Below are positions 34,902 to 43,182 of a DNA stretch of 64,000 nt, in pieces. Numbering within the stretch: the stretch's first letter is position 1; each line of letters starts with the position of its first letter. The notes under the pieces are model-generated. The model worked only from the letters and a program-made list of their open reading frames with translations. It was not told where the DNA came from and made no database searches. Source of the DNA: Streptomyces xylophagus (GTDB lineage: Bacteria > Actinomycetota > Actinomycetes > Streptomycetales > Streptomycetaceae); the NCBI RefSeq assembly GCF_000716435.1, contig NZ_JNWO01000006.1, positions 186,001 through 250,000 on the forward strand. The letters run 5' to 3'. Both the position numbers and the translations under genes were made by a program.

Positions 34902-35048
34902 TCAGTAGCTCAGGAACCTTTTCAGTTCGTCGGTGTCATCTGCTGTGAGTTCCTGCCATGCCTCATCTATGAGGAGTTTCAACAGTGGGAGTGGCTCACC
35001 GGCACTCTCCAGGTATTCAGCCCACAGCTCCGCGATTCGCTCAGTCAC
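34902..35048 (-). CDS. Very small protein of unknown function
   Basis: A 48-residue frame from a GTG at 35048 that overlaps the stop of the upstream 104-residue gene: TERIAELWAEYLESAGEPLP, then an acidic helix (LLIDEAWQELTADDTDELKR) and FLSY. AAGGAGATTGAG just upstream fits a ribosome site. Strong helical, acidic character; no family recognised. Confidence 0.5.
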   Translation of the reverse strand: MTERIAELWAEYLESAGEPLPLLKLLIDEAWQELTADDTDELKRFLSY

Positions 35049-35355
35049 TCTCAATCTCCTTCAGCTTCTCCAGGATGTATCCGGCATTTCCCTGCCCTAT
35101 CGGGTCGAGTTGCTTCACGTCGTATTCATCGAAAGAGCCACGGTCCATCGCGGTAACCAGTACCGCCCCGAAGAACAGAGCAGACTTCCTAACCCCTGTC
35201 GGCCGGACCCTCTCGATTGCGTTGCCTATCTCGTCTCTCAGTTCATCCGGTCCGTCGTGATAGACGCGGCCTTCATGTATCCAGGTCTGTACTCCCATGG
35301 ACTCAACCACTGCCACGATGGACGGCAGTAGGTTCTTTCGTCTTCGGTATGCCAT
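35041..35355 (-). CDS. Unknown protein following the antitoxin gene
   Basis: A 104-residue protein: basic start MAYRRRKNLLPSIVAVVESM, then GVQTWIHEGRVYHDGPDELR and a C-terminal GQGNAGYILEKLKEIESD. It starts 15 bp after the stop of a Phd/YefM-like antitoxin gene, the place expected of a toxin, but I see no RelE/YoeB, Doc or PIN signature. It is either an unrecognised toxin or an unrelated protein. Confidence 0.6.
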   Translation of the reverse strand: MAYRRRKNLLPSIVAVVESMGVQTWIHEGRVYHDGPDELRDEIGNAIERVRPTGVRKSALFFGAVLVTAMDRGSFDEYDVKQLDPIGQGNAGYILEKLKEIESD

Positions 35356-35369
35356 GCATTCCTCCCCGC

Positions 35370-35540
35370 TCAGTTGTCTTGCATCAGGTTTCGTGCCAGT
35401 CGCTCGTATCGTTCTGCGGAGATAAGGACTGCTGCGGCCTTCCCGTATCGGGTTAGTTCGATGGTCTGTCCTTGCTCTGCCTCTCGTACGAGACTGCCGA
35501 GAACTGCCTTAGCCTCGGATGCTGCGATACGTGTAGCCAT
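35370..35540 (-). CDS. Phd/YefM-like antitoxin
   Basis: A 56-residue protein with the compact Phd/YefM plan: ATRIAASEAKAVLGSLVREA, then EQGQTIELTRYGKAAAVLIS and AERYERLARN. Members are DNA-binding antitoxins that repress their own operon and neutralise a partner toxin through a C-terminal tail; here the tail after AERYE is short (about 11 residues). AAGGAG precedes the ATG in a conserved leader shared with other genes of this element. No known toxin is adjacent. Confidence 0.75.
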   Translation of the reverse strand: MATRIAASEAKAVLGSLVREAEQGQTIELTRYGKAAAVLISAERYERLARNLMQDN

Positions 35541-35597
35541 TGGTCTTCTCCTTGGTTGGTTGTGTGGGCGCAGGCTCTCGCCGTAGCCCGTGTGCTG

Positions 35598-36245
35598 TCA
35601 GATCCAGTCGTCTTCTTCGTCGTTTTGTGTCACCTCGTTCAGCTTGTCGAGTAGGAACTTCTCTGTTGCGGGGGAAGGAGCACGGAAAGGCATGGACCCA
35701 TCACCGGTGTAATCCTTCATTTGCTGCGCGTACTCACTCACAGAACCCCGCTCGTGCTTGCCGACTAGCCAGTCATCAAAGTCGCTGACGGCAGGATCAA
35801 TCCCCTGCCGATCAGCCCATTCGAGTAGCGGTGCGTAGGGGTAGAACTGCTCCATCTGGCCTTGGACTCGGTCGTACTTCCACTGGTCCTGAATCAGAGC
35901 CTCAAGGGATTTACCACCCTTCATGAGGGCGAGTACCTGAACGGGCATGTTCTGGTTGCGCTTGTCGCTCAGATCCTTCAGCCGCTTAAGCTTGGGCTGA
36001 CGAGTGGTGCCAATCTTGACGTTCCCGTTGGCCAGTCGAATGACGTACGTGTATCCGGGGGTGTGCTGCATCTCGGGGTTGGCCTCATGGATAGCGGTAG
36101 CCATCTCTCGTGCTTCTCGCTTCCGGTCCCAGAAGAAGTCCCAGCGGTGAGCGGGACATAGAGTCAATGAGGGTGCCCCAGGTATCTGTCCGAGCGTGAC
36201 GGTCTCGCCCTGCTCTGTGCATCCGTCCATTACGCATTTGGTCAT
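35598..36245 (-). CDS. GIY-YIG/T5orf172-like protein
   Basis: A 215-residue protein. A Cys-containing start (CVMDGCTEQGETV ... LCPAH, a possible zinc site) leads to TYVIRLANGNVKIGTTRQPK, LKRLKDLSDKRNQNMPVQVL and KGGKSLEALIQDQWKYDRVQ, followed by EQFYPYAPLLEW. This order (Y-x-I, KIG-T, R, E, F-Y) fits the T5orf172/Mug113 branch of GIY-YIG nuclease-like domains common in phages. ATG 36245 follows AAGGAG. Nuclease activity or protection against other elements is possible but unproven. Confidence 0.7.
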   Translation of the reverse strand: MTKCVMDGCTEQGETVTLGQIPGAPSLTLCPAHRWDFFWDRKREAREMATAIHEANPEMQHTPGYTYVIRLANGNVKIGTTRQPKLKRLKDLSDKRNQNMPVQVLALMKGGKSLEALIQDQWKYDRVQGQMEQFYPYAPLLEWADRQGIDPAVSDFDDWLVGKHERGSVSEYAQQMKDYTGDGSMPFRAPSPATEKFLLDKLNEVTQNDEEDDWI

Positions 36246-36363
36246 GTGGATTGCTCCTTGGTAGTGGTGGTGTGGGGTCCGATCGCTCGGGCCCGTGAAT
36301 GTGTTTGTACGGGCTTCTGATGGCCCATCCCTGCGGCTCTGATGTATCGATACCTGCGCGGCC

Positions 36364-36588
36364 TCAAGCGGCCTTAGAAAGCCATCCAGGGGCACTCTCG
36401 GGCTTGTTGCTGGTCCATCGGTACTGGCTTACCTGGATGTCGAGATGCAGGCCCATGGCTATCGGGTTCCTGCACTTGCCTCTTGGGCTGTAGTGCCTGC
36501 CCAACTTCTCGCGGGTGCTGAACTCCTGTCGGCAGGAAACGCACTTGTATGAGTGGTCGGGAAGCGTTACGTAGTGACGTCGGGACAT
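36364..36588 (-). CDS. Small zinc-finger protein
   Basis: A 74-residue protein. SYKCVSCRQEFSTREKLGRH followed by YSPRGKCRNP gives a C-x2-C-x12-H-x6-C arrangement, a C2HC/C2H2-like finger with typical F and L core positions. AAGGAG precedes the ATG, in the shared leader. Upstream, at 36624-36645, the transcript can form GGCAGGGC/GCCCTGCC. Function unknown, probably nucleic acid binding. Confidence 0.65.
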   Translation of the reverse strand: MSRRHYVTLPDHSYKCVSCRQEFSTREKLGRHYSPRGKCRNPIAMGLHLDIQVSQYRWTSNKPESAPGWLSKAA

Positions 36589-37319
36589 AACTGTCTCCTT
36601 CGTGGTTAGTGGTTGGTGAGTACGGCAGGGCGTCGTAGCCCTGCCTGCTGCGGAGGAATGTTGGTCCGACCGTGGTGAAAAAAAGAGGCCCAGTTCCAGT
36701 GCTATCAGCAGGTGCCGACATTGCCCCGTACATGCATGGGCGTTGGTCTGGCCCTGAGTAACGGGAAAGGTAAGGAGTGGGACTCCCTGAGCGGCGAGAT
36801 GGCCGGTGAAGAAGCCGGGCAAACGTCAGGGGCTCTTGGAGTTTCCTGGAGTCCGGTGAACTTCTTCAGTACCTATTCTATCCCTCGGGACTGACATTGA
36901 CCGGGCACTCCCGGGTACCTTCGTTGGTGGCTGTGTTGGTCCACCTGCGGGCAAAAGAAAAGCCCCAGCCAGCCGAAGCCAACCAGGACTCTTCGTCCAC
37001 CACCACGTGGAGACCAGCCATCGTGCGTCGGGGGGAACACCCTCTACTTATAGAGAGGCCCCCGACTCGGCCCCTCGGACAGGCCGGATCACGAGTTGTT
37101 ACCGTTTCGTTATCCGGTCGGTCGGTACCCTCGGGGGAACTGCCCTCACTTATTGAGTAGGGCCCGACTCGACTTCTCGGGCAGGCTGAGGTCTTGAATT
37201 CCTTCAAAGATCATCCTCGGGCATGACAGGAACTCTCACCCTTCTACTCCCCAGGTACGAGAAAGGGCCCACTGGCTACGTCGCCAGGGGCCCTCTCGAA
37301 GCCTCTCAGTCAGTCAGGG
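36589..37319. other. Non-coding stretch between integrase and zinc-finger gene
   Basis: About 730 bp with no convincing gene. It contains an 8-bp hairpin at 36624-36645 and a pair of imperfect 57-bp repeats at 37029-37188, described separately. A 47-codon frame starting MAGLHVVVDEESWLASAGWG (minus, 37021 to 36878) lacks a ribosome site and is not called. Confidence 0.5.
37029..37188 (-). repeat. Two imperfect 57-bp repeats with hairpins and TATAAG/AATAAG boxes
   Basis: 37029-37085 and 37131-37188 align along their whole length. On the minus strand both read GAGTCGG, a G/C run, then CTATAAGTAGAGGG or CAATAAGTGAGGGC and a GTTCCCCC end. Each can pair as a short hairpin (CCTCT/AGAGG; CTCA/TGAG). 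They may be paired promoters, regulator sites or recombination arm sites. Confidence 0.5.
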
Positions 37320-38354
37320 TCAGTACCTGTCACCCATCTTCCGTGCAGCCTTCACAGCCCTACTCACGGCCATGTCTGCCGCGTACCTCCGGAGCATGGT
37401 GGGGTCCTTCCACCCTTGGATGGTCATCACGTCCTCACCGCTCATTCCGGCGGAGAGCATGTCGTCTGTGGCTGTGTGCCTGAACTGGTGTGGGTGGCAT
37501 CCCTCGTAACCGGCTTCCTGTGCCCGCCTGTTGAGCATCCGGTAGAGACCTGAGTACGTGAGCCGAGACCTGTTCCGGGTACCGAGCCAAAGATCCTGAC
37601 CCTTGCTCATCTTGTGGGGTTCCCTGGCCCTCAGGTAGCGCGTGAGGGCAATGACCGTACGGGGCTGGAGGGGAATGACCCTGCCCTCTCCCGTACTCCT
37701 GGCGTCCTTCAGTGGAACCACCTGAGCCAACCCCTGTGACAGGTCGAGAGAATCCAGCCTGAGCGTCAGCAACTCCTCTGCCCTCAGCCCTTCTGTCAGG
37801 ACCCTCATGATTGCGTGGTCCCTCAGCTTCTCGAACTCCCTCACTCGTGGGTGGCCGTTGCCGGTCACCTTCAATAGGTCGGTGACGAAGTCGGCGGAGA
37901 GAGTCTGTGGCTTGCCTGCCTTGGGAGGGGCGTACCTCTGGAGCTTCTTGTCCCGGTAGGGATTGGTCATGTCGTGCTCCTCCTCCATCCACGTGAAGAA
38001 GGGGCGCAAGTTCCTCTGAACGGTGTTGGTCCCGCCCTGGTTGTGGCTCTCGTAGTACGCCCTGAAAAACAGGTTCAGCGTGGCGGTGTCCACGCTGGTG
38101 AAGTCCTCTTCCATTCCCTCTCGGCTGATCCACTGGTCAAGGGCTCGGACTGCCTTGGTGTAGGCCGTGACCGTCTTCTCCGTGTAGGGCCGACCGTGCT
38201 TGTTGTTGCTGGCCCTGAGGTGGGTTGCGTAGTCCTGAGCGGTGGCCTGCCTGACCTCTGCCTGGTCTGGTTCGGCGGGGATGGCTCGAAGGGTGGTGGT
38301 CCTGCCGGTTCCCTGAGATGCCCTGAGAGGTGACTTCTTGGCCTGTGCCGACAC
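37320..38354 (-). CDS. int: Tyrosine recombinase / integrase
   Basis: A 344-residue phage-type integrase that would insert the element into the tRNA-Arg gene. N-terminal SAM-like core-binding domain about 35-140 (YTEKTVTAYTKAVRALDQWI), catalytic domain about 150-335: Arg191 in TEGLRAEELL, His289 and Arg292 in HPHQFRHT, Trp315, and nucleophile Tyr324 in MLRRYAAD. All catalytic residues are present. It starts at GTG 38354 with GGGAG upstream, and its 5' end faces attR 130 bp away. No excisionase is recognised. Confidence 0.93.
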   Translation of the reverse strand: MSAQAKKSPLRASQGTGRTTTLRAIPAEPDQAEVRQATAQDYATHLRASNNKHGRPYTEKTVTAYTKAVRALDQWISREGMEEDFTSVDTATLNLFFRAYYESHNQGGTNTVQRNLRPFFTWMEEEHDMTNPYRDKKLQRYAPPKAGKPQTLSADFVTDLLKVTGNGHPRVREFEKLRDHAIMRVLTEGLRAEELLTLRLDSLDLSQGLAQVVPLKDARSTGEGRVIPLQPRTVIALTRYLRAREPHKMSKGQDLWLGTRNRSRLTYSGLYRMLNRRAQEAGYEGCHPHQFRHTATDDMLSAGMSGEDVMTIQGWKDPTMLRRYAADMAVSRAVKAARKMGDRY

Positions 38355-38484
38355 GGGGTGACTCCCTGGTGTCCGGGCTAGGCAAGGTGCAATCCGCTAG
38401 GCGCCTTACCCAACCGAGTCTGGTAGGTAAGTCACGCGGCTTTCGATGATCCTTCTGACCCATAACCCCAGGTCAGAGACTCAA

Positions 38485-38560
38485 TGGCGCCCCCGGCAGG
38501 ACTCGAACCTGCGGCCAAGCGCTTAGAAGGCGCCTGCTCTATCCACTGAGCTACGGGGGC
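38485..38560 (-). tRNA. tRNA-Arg (anticodon TCT)
   Basis: On the minus strand from 38560: acceptor GCCCCCG, D arm GCTC-AGTGGATA-GAGC, anticodon stem GGCGC/GCGCT with loop CTTCTAA (anticodon TCT), T arm GCAGG-TTCGAGT-CCTGC, acceptor CGGGGGC, discriminator G and encoded CCA. All stems pair (one G-T). It remains complete because the integrated element restores its 3' half. Confidence 0.95.
38486..38531 (-). repeat. attR: 46-bp core inside tRNA-Arg
   Basis: The second copy of the att core, identical to 29576-29621. It covers the tRNA from the anticodon stem to the CC of its 3' end. Confidence 0.92.
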
Positions 38561-38883
38561 CGGGTGTGGTGGCCTCGGTCGTGGTGTGCCCGGGTGTGGG
38601 CCGGTCCGTGACGTTGCCGGGGACAAGGATAGGGCTCCCGGGTCCTTGTCCCTGTTGCTTCCCCTCCGTGGCTCGATGTGGAGGTTCGGTGAAGCGGTCC
38701 TGATAATCGCAGGCAGGTACGAATCGTGCATCGCTTTTGGCATCCGGCGCCACGGGTGTTGTGCACTCGTTATGCCTGGACTGTGCCCATGCCCCAGTCA
38801 TCCCTTCCGTCCGTTGTGTTCCGTCGGCGCGCAGGCATGCGCATATGCTTCAGAATTCCCCCAAAATTGGGCATTCTTCACAT

Positions 38884-40491
38884 GTGGTGACCTTGGACGT
38901 ACGGCCTCAGCTGCTCGACGCACTCTCCGCCCTGCGCGACCGTGTCGCCGCCGCACGCTTCCCGCTGCCCCTGGCGGGGGCTCCACGCGCGCGTGCCAAC
39001 CGCGACGAACTGCTCGCCCAGCTCGACGACTATCTGGTGCCCCGCCTGAAAGAACCCGAAGCACCCCTGCTCGCCGTCGTCGGCGGTTCCACCGGCGCGG
39101 GGAAGTCGACGCTCGTCAACTCCCTTGTCGGGCGCCGGGTCAGCGAGGCCGGCGTGCTGCGGCCGACGACCCGCACACCGGTGCTGGTCTGCCATCCGGA
39201 GGACCATCACTGGTTCAGCGGGATGCGGGTACTGCCCGACCTCACGCGCGTGTGGGTGCCCCATCAGGACCCGGGGGACGAGTTGCTCCTCCCCGGTGAG
39301 GACGGCATGCGTGTGCTGCGGATCGAGACCGCCGACACCCTCCCGCGCGGAATCGCCCTCCTGGACGCCCCCGACATCGACTCCCTGGTGGCCGACAACC
39401 GGGTGCTGGCCGCCGAACTGATCTGCGCGGCCGACATCTGGGTCATGGTCACCACCGCCGCCCGCTACGCCGACGCCGTGCCCTGGCATCTGCTGCGCAC
39501 GGCCAAGGAGCACAACGCGACCCTGGTGACCGTCCTCGACCGGGTGCCCCACCAGGTGGTCTCCGAGGTGTCCAGGCAGTACGGCGCCCTGCTCGCCAAG
39601 GCCGGACTCGGGGACGTTCCCCGCTTCACCGTGCCCGAACTGCCCGAATCCGCCTGGGGTGGGGGGCTGCTTCCGGCCAGTGCCGTGGCGACGCTGCGGA
39701 GTTGGCTCGTGCAGCAGGCCCAGGACCCGGGGGCCCGGCATGAGTCGATGGCGCGTACCGCGTACGGCGTCCTCGACTCGCTCAAGTCGCGGATGCCCGA
39801 ACTGGCCAGTGCCGCCGCCGCCCAGTACGCGGCGGCACTGCGGCTCACGGCCGCCGTCGACGGGGCGTACGACAGCGAGCACGCGCGTGTGCGGGGGCGG
39901 TTGCAGGCCGGGGCGGTGCTCGCCGGGGACGCGTTGAAGCGCTGGCGCGCCTTCCCGCTGGACTGCTCCGCCGGCGAACTCCTCGACGCCCTCGCGGAGA
40001 GCCTCGCCGCGCTCCTGCTGTGCTCCGTCACGGCCGCCGACGAACGCGTCGACGACGCCTGGCGGCGCGAACCGGCCGCCGGCGCCCCCGAACTCACCGA
40101 CCGCGATCCCTCCCTGGAGAGCGCCGAGCACCGCATCGGGATGGCCGTACGGCGGTGGCGGCGCGAGCTGGAGGAGTACGCCGAGGAGGAGGTCGCCGAC
40201 CTCGACCGGAGCATCGCGCCCGATCCCGAGGTCGTCGCCGCTCTCGTCGCCACCGCGCTGCTGGGCGGCCGTAGGGCGCGGTCCGCGGGCGAGGGGCTCG
40301 CCGAGCGGATCGGGGCTCACGGCGCGCTACGGCTGCGGGACCGGGCCGGGCGGCTGCTCAACGACCATCTGGACCGGGTCGTGCACACCGAGCGCGAACG
40401 CCGGCTCGCCCCGCTCGACGCCCTCGAAGTGCACCCCGAACCCCAGGCCGAACTCATCGCCGCGCTGTCCGTACTGCAGAAGGAGAGGTGA
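38884..40491 (+). CDS. Dynamin/YfjP-like GTPase, first of a pair
   Basis: About 535 residues from a GTG at 38884 (start uncertain; ATG 38845 would add 13 residues). P-loop in [19 protein letters not shown] (about 68-86), G3-like LLDAPDIDS, and TVLDRVP in the G4 place. The C-terminal half is helical with no clear membrane segment. It is 3 bp upstream of a second GTPase. Such tandem GTPases resemble the dynamin-like DynA/DynB pair that stabilises FtsZ rings in sporulating Streptomyces, but I cannot confirm orthology from sequence alone. Confidence 0.75.
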   Translation: MVTLDVRPQLLDALSALRDRVAAARFPLPLAGAPRARANRDELLAQLDDYLVPRLKEPEAPLLAVVGGSTGAGKSTLVNSLVGRRVSEAGVLRPTTRTPVLVCHPEDHHWFSGMRVLPDLTRVWVPHQDPGDELLLPGEDGMRVLRIETADTLPRGIALLDAPDIDSLVADNRVLAAELICAADIWVMVTTAARYADAVPWHLLRTAKEHNATLVTVLDRVPHQVVSEVSRQYGALLAKAGLGDVPRFTVPELPESAWGGGLLPASAVATLRSWLVQQAQDPGARHESMARTAYGVLDSLKSRMPELASAAAAQYAAALRLTAAVDGAYDSEHARVRGRLQAGAVLAGDALKRWRAFPLDCSAGELLDALAESLAALLLCSVTAADERVDDAWRREPAAGAPELTDRDPSLESAEHRIGMAVRRWRRELEEYAEEEVADLDRSIAPDPEVVAALVATALLGGRRARSAGEGLAERIGAHGALRLRDRAGRLLNDHLDRVVHTERERRLAPLDALEVHPEPQAELIAALSVLQKER

Positions 40492-40494
40492 CCG

Positions 40495-42483
40495 GTGACT
40501 GCCGTCACTGACCAGGACCACACGGACGAGATGGATCACGCCGACCACACCGGTCATGCCGACGACGGGCGGGACGCGGACGCCAAGGACGAGCGTTCCG
40601 AAAACTCCCCTCCCGTAGAGGACGCGGAGGAAACGGGTGACCTGGAGGACGCCGACGACCACGCGCGCGTGTCGGCCGACGCCGACCCCTCAGGTCGTAC
40701 GGAATCCAAGGCGTCCGCGGACCCGACGGACCCCGAGGAATCGACCGGCTCCTGGGACGACGGGCTGATCGCGCGGCGGGTCAACGAGACCACCGCCGCG
40801 CAGCAGGCCGCCGCCGTGGAGAACAGGGCCTCCCGCGCGCACGCCGCGTACACCGCGCACGCTGCTCAAGCCGCCCACGTCCCGGCTCCGTTGGCGTACG
40901 ACGGGCCGCTACGGTCCCGTCTCGACGCGCTGCGGGAGCTGGTCGGTCTCTCCCGGACCCGGCTCGACAGCGGGACCCTCGCCGAGGCCGGGCGGGTGCT
41001 CGACGAGGCGGCGGCGCGGCGCAGACTCTCCGGGCAGCACACCGTCGTCGCCATCGCGGGCGCCACCGGCAGCGGCAAGTCGCAGCTGTTCAACGCGCTC
41101 GCCGGAGTGGCCATTTCGGAGACGGGCGTACGACGGCCCACCACCGCCGCGCCCATCGCGTGCAGCTGGAGCGACGGCGCGGCCACCCTCATCGACCGGC
41201 TCGGCATCCCGGGACGGCTGCGCCGACGCCCCCTCCAGAGCGCCGAGATGGAGGCCCAGTTGCGCGGGCTCGTCCTGGTGGACCTGCCCGACCACGACTC
41301 GGCGGCCGTGGCGCACCGCGAGCAGGTGGACCGGGTGCTCGCACTCGTCGACGCGGTCATCTGGGTCGTCGACCCGGAGAAGTACGCCGACGCGATCATC
41401 CATGAGCGCTATCTGCGGCCCATGGCGGGCCACGCTGAGGTCATGTTCGTCGTCCTCAACCAGATCGACCGGCTTCCCGGGGAGGCGGCCGACCAGGTCC
41501 TCGACGATCTGCGGCGGCTGCTCGACGAGGACGGGATCGCCCTGGGGGAGTACGGCGAACCCGGCGCCACCGTGCTCTCCCTGTCCGCGCTCACCGGCGA
41601 CGGCATCCCCGAACTGCGTGAGGTTCTGGGCCAGTTCGTGGCGGATCGTGGAGCGGCGGCACGGCGAATTTCGGCCGATGTCGACGCGGCCGCCTGGAGG
41701 CTGCGGCCCGTCTACGCCACGGGGCGGCGCACCGGGCTCAGCGAGGAGGCGCGGGACGAGTTCGCCGCGCGGCTCGCGGACTCGGTGGGCGCCACCGCCG
41801 CCGGGGAGGCGGCCGAACGTGCCTGGCTGCGCAACGCCAACCGCGCGTGCGGCACGCCCTGGCTGCGGCTGTGGCGCTGGTACAACGACCGGCGCGAGCC
41901 CGCCACCGGCCGATTGTCCATCCGCGCGCAGGCCGACGAGGAGGCCACGGCACGCCAGCGCGTCGAACAGGCGGTCCGTACGGTCGCCGACCGCGCGTCC
42001 GGCGGACTTCCGGCGCCGTGGGCGCAGGCGGTGCGGGAGGCGGCCGTACGCGGGGCGCAGGGGTTGCCCGAGGCGCTGGACGAGTTGGCGGCGCGGGCCG
42101 GGCTGCCGGTCGGGCGGCCGCCGAGGCCGGGGTGGTGGCCGGCGGCCGTACTCGCGCAGGCGTCCATGACGATCCTCCAAGTCGTCGGCGGGCTTTGGCT
42201 GTTGGGCCAGATCATCGGGTTCATGGCGCCGAATCTCGGGGTGCCGGTGCTGCTGATGGTGGCCGGCATCATCGGCGGCCCGCTCGTCGAGTGGAGCTGC
42301 CGGCTGGCGGCCCGCGGACCCGCCAGGCGCTACGGCCACGACGCGGAGCGGCGCTTGCGGGAGGCGGCCGCGGGGTGCGGACGGGCGCGGGTGCTCGATC
42401 CGTTGGCCGCGGAGCTGCTGCGGTACCGGGAGGTGCGGGAGCAGTACGCGCGGGTCACGGGGGCCGGCGTCGGGGGCGGGTGA
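40495..42483 (+). CDS. Dynamin/YfjP-like membrane GTPase, second of a pair
   Basis: A 662-residue protein. An acidic disordered tail (about 1-140, rich in D, E and H) precedes the GTPase domain: P-loop IAGATGSGKSQLFNALAGV (about 185-203), LVDLPDHDSAAVAHREQVD (G3) and VLNQIDR (G4, NQxD). Near the C-terminus two membrane helices (AVLAQASMTILQVVGGLWLL and FMAPNLGVPVLLMVAGIIGG) would anchor it. GTG start right after the first GTPase implies one operon and probably one complex. Confidence 0.78.
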   Translation: MTAVTDQDHTDEMDHADHTGHADDGRDADAKDERSENSPPVEDAEETGDLEDADDHARVSADADPSGRTESKASADPTDPEESTGSWDDGLIARRVNETTAAQQAAAVENRASRAHAAYTAHAAQAAHVPAPLAYDGPLRSRLDALRELVGLSRTRLDSGTLAEAGRVLDEAAARRRLSGQHTVVAIAGATGSGKSQLFNALAGVAISETGVRRPTTAAPIACSWSDGAATLIDRLGIPGRLRRRPLQSAEMEAQLRGLVLVDLPDHDSAAVAHREQVDRVLALVDAVIWVVDPEKYADAIIHERYLRPMAGHAEVMFVVLNQIDRLPGEAADQVLDDLRRLLDEDGIALGEYGEPGATVLSLSALTGDGIPELREVLGQFVADRGAAARRISADVDAAAWRLRPVYATGRRTGLSEEARDEFAARLADSVGATAAGEAAERAWLRNANRACGTPWLRLWRWYNDRREPATGRLSIRAQADEEATARQRVEQAVRTVADRASGGLPAPWAQAVREAAVRGAQGLPEALDELAARAGLPVGRPPRPGWWPAAVLAQASMTILQVVGGLWLLGQIIGFMAPNLGVPVLLMVAGIIGGPLVEWSCRLAARGPARRYGHDAERRLREAAAGCGRARVLDPLAAELLRYREVREQYARVTGAGVGGG

Positions 42484-42658
42484 ACTGCGGTCCGAACGTC
42501 GTTCCCTCGTCCGGGTGATGAGGATTTCCACAGGTGGGCGGTGGTCCACAGCGCTCGGCGGGCTCGGCTCGGCGGAGGCAGTCTGACTGCAGCCGTACGG
42601 GACGGGCCCGTACGCGTTTCCGCTCGGTCCGCAGGGCCGGGTGAGGGAGGGATGCGCG

Positions 42659-43150
42659 ATGAACGACACCACGATCTGCGCGGTCGGGAATGTGGCGACG
42701 CAGCCGATGTACCGGGATCTGGCGGCGGGACCGTCGGCACGGTTCCGGCTCGCGGTGACCTCGCGGTACTGGGACCGCGAGAAGAACGCGTGGACGGACG
42801 GGCACACCAACTTCTTCACGGTGTGGGCCAATCGCCAATTGGCGACGAACGTGGCGGCGTCGCTGTCGGTCGGTGATCCCGTCGTCGTCCAGGGCCGGTT
42901 GAAAGTCCGCACGGAAGTGCGCGAGGGGCAGCCGAACTGGTCCTCGGCCGACATCGACGCGGTGGCGATCGGCCACGACCTGGCACGCGGGACCTCGGCG
43001 TTCCGGCGGGCCAACAAGTCGGAGACGGCGGCCTCTCCGCCCCGGCCCGAGCCCAACTGGGAGACACCGGCAGGGGATTCAGCCACCGATTCCGCCGCCC
43101 ACGCCGTTTCCTCCGACCAACAGCACGCGGAGCCGCTCGCGGTGACGTGA
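42659..43150 (+). CDS. ssb: Single-stranded DNA-binding protein
   Basis: A 163-residue SSB with an N-terminal OB fold: TTICAVGNVATQPMYRDLAA, RFRLAVTSRYWDREKNAWTD and VVVQGRLKVRTE. The C-terminal region is acidic/low-complexity but lacks the usual D-D-x-P-F tip that recruits partner proteins, so it is more like the SsbB-type paralogue used in chromosome segregation during sporulation than the main SSB. ATG 42659 follows GGGAGGGA. Confidence 0.85.
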   Translation: MNDTTICAVGNVATQPMYRDLAAGPSARFRLAVTSRYWDREKNAWTDGHTNFFTVWANRQLATNVAASLSVGDPVVVQGRLKVRTEVREGQPNWSSADIDAVAIGHDLARGTSAFRRANKSETAASPPRPEPNWETPAGDSATDSAAHAVSSDQQHAEPLAVT

Positions 43151-43182
43151 TGTCAGTGAATGCCCCGAGCTGATCGAACTGC

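Larger units (their letters stand above)
29576..38531. mobile_element. Integrated element of about 8.9 kb in tRNA-Arg(TCT)
   Basis: The segment is bounded by a 46-bp perfect direct repeat (29576-29621 and 38486-38531), the right copy being the 3' half of an intact tRNA-Arg gene. A tyrosine integrase lies beside the right end. GC content is visibly lower than in flanking DNA, codons end more often in A or T, and the long antisense ORFs typical of the host disappear. Cargo: an Lsr2-like protein, HTH and DUF2637-type proteins, zinc-finger proteins, an antitoxin, a GIY-YIG-like protein and unknown genes. No capsid, terminase, TraB/FtsK or RepSA-type gene is recognised. Whether it can excise or replicate is unknown. 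Confidence 0.9.

Noticed and set aside
36878..37207. 109-codon minus-strand frame with an internal protein repeat
   Set aside because: The protein repeat simply mirrors the 57-bp DNA repeats at 37029-37188; there is no ribosome site and codon use is poor.
29576..38531. Classification as an AICE or as a degraded prophage
   Set aside because: No TraB/FtsK, RepSA/Prim-Pol, capsid, portal, terminase or tail gene can be recognised, so neither label is supported, although both remain possible origins.
40909..43086. 725-codon minus-strand frame opposite the GTPase and ssb genes
   Set aside because: Antisense to well-supported genes; its composition and lack of domains fit a chance open frame in high-GC DNA.
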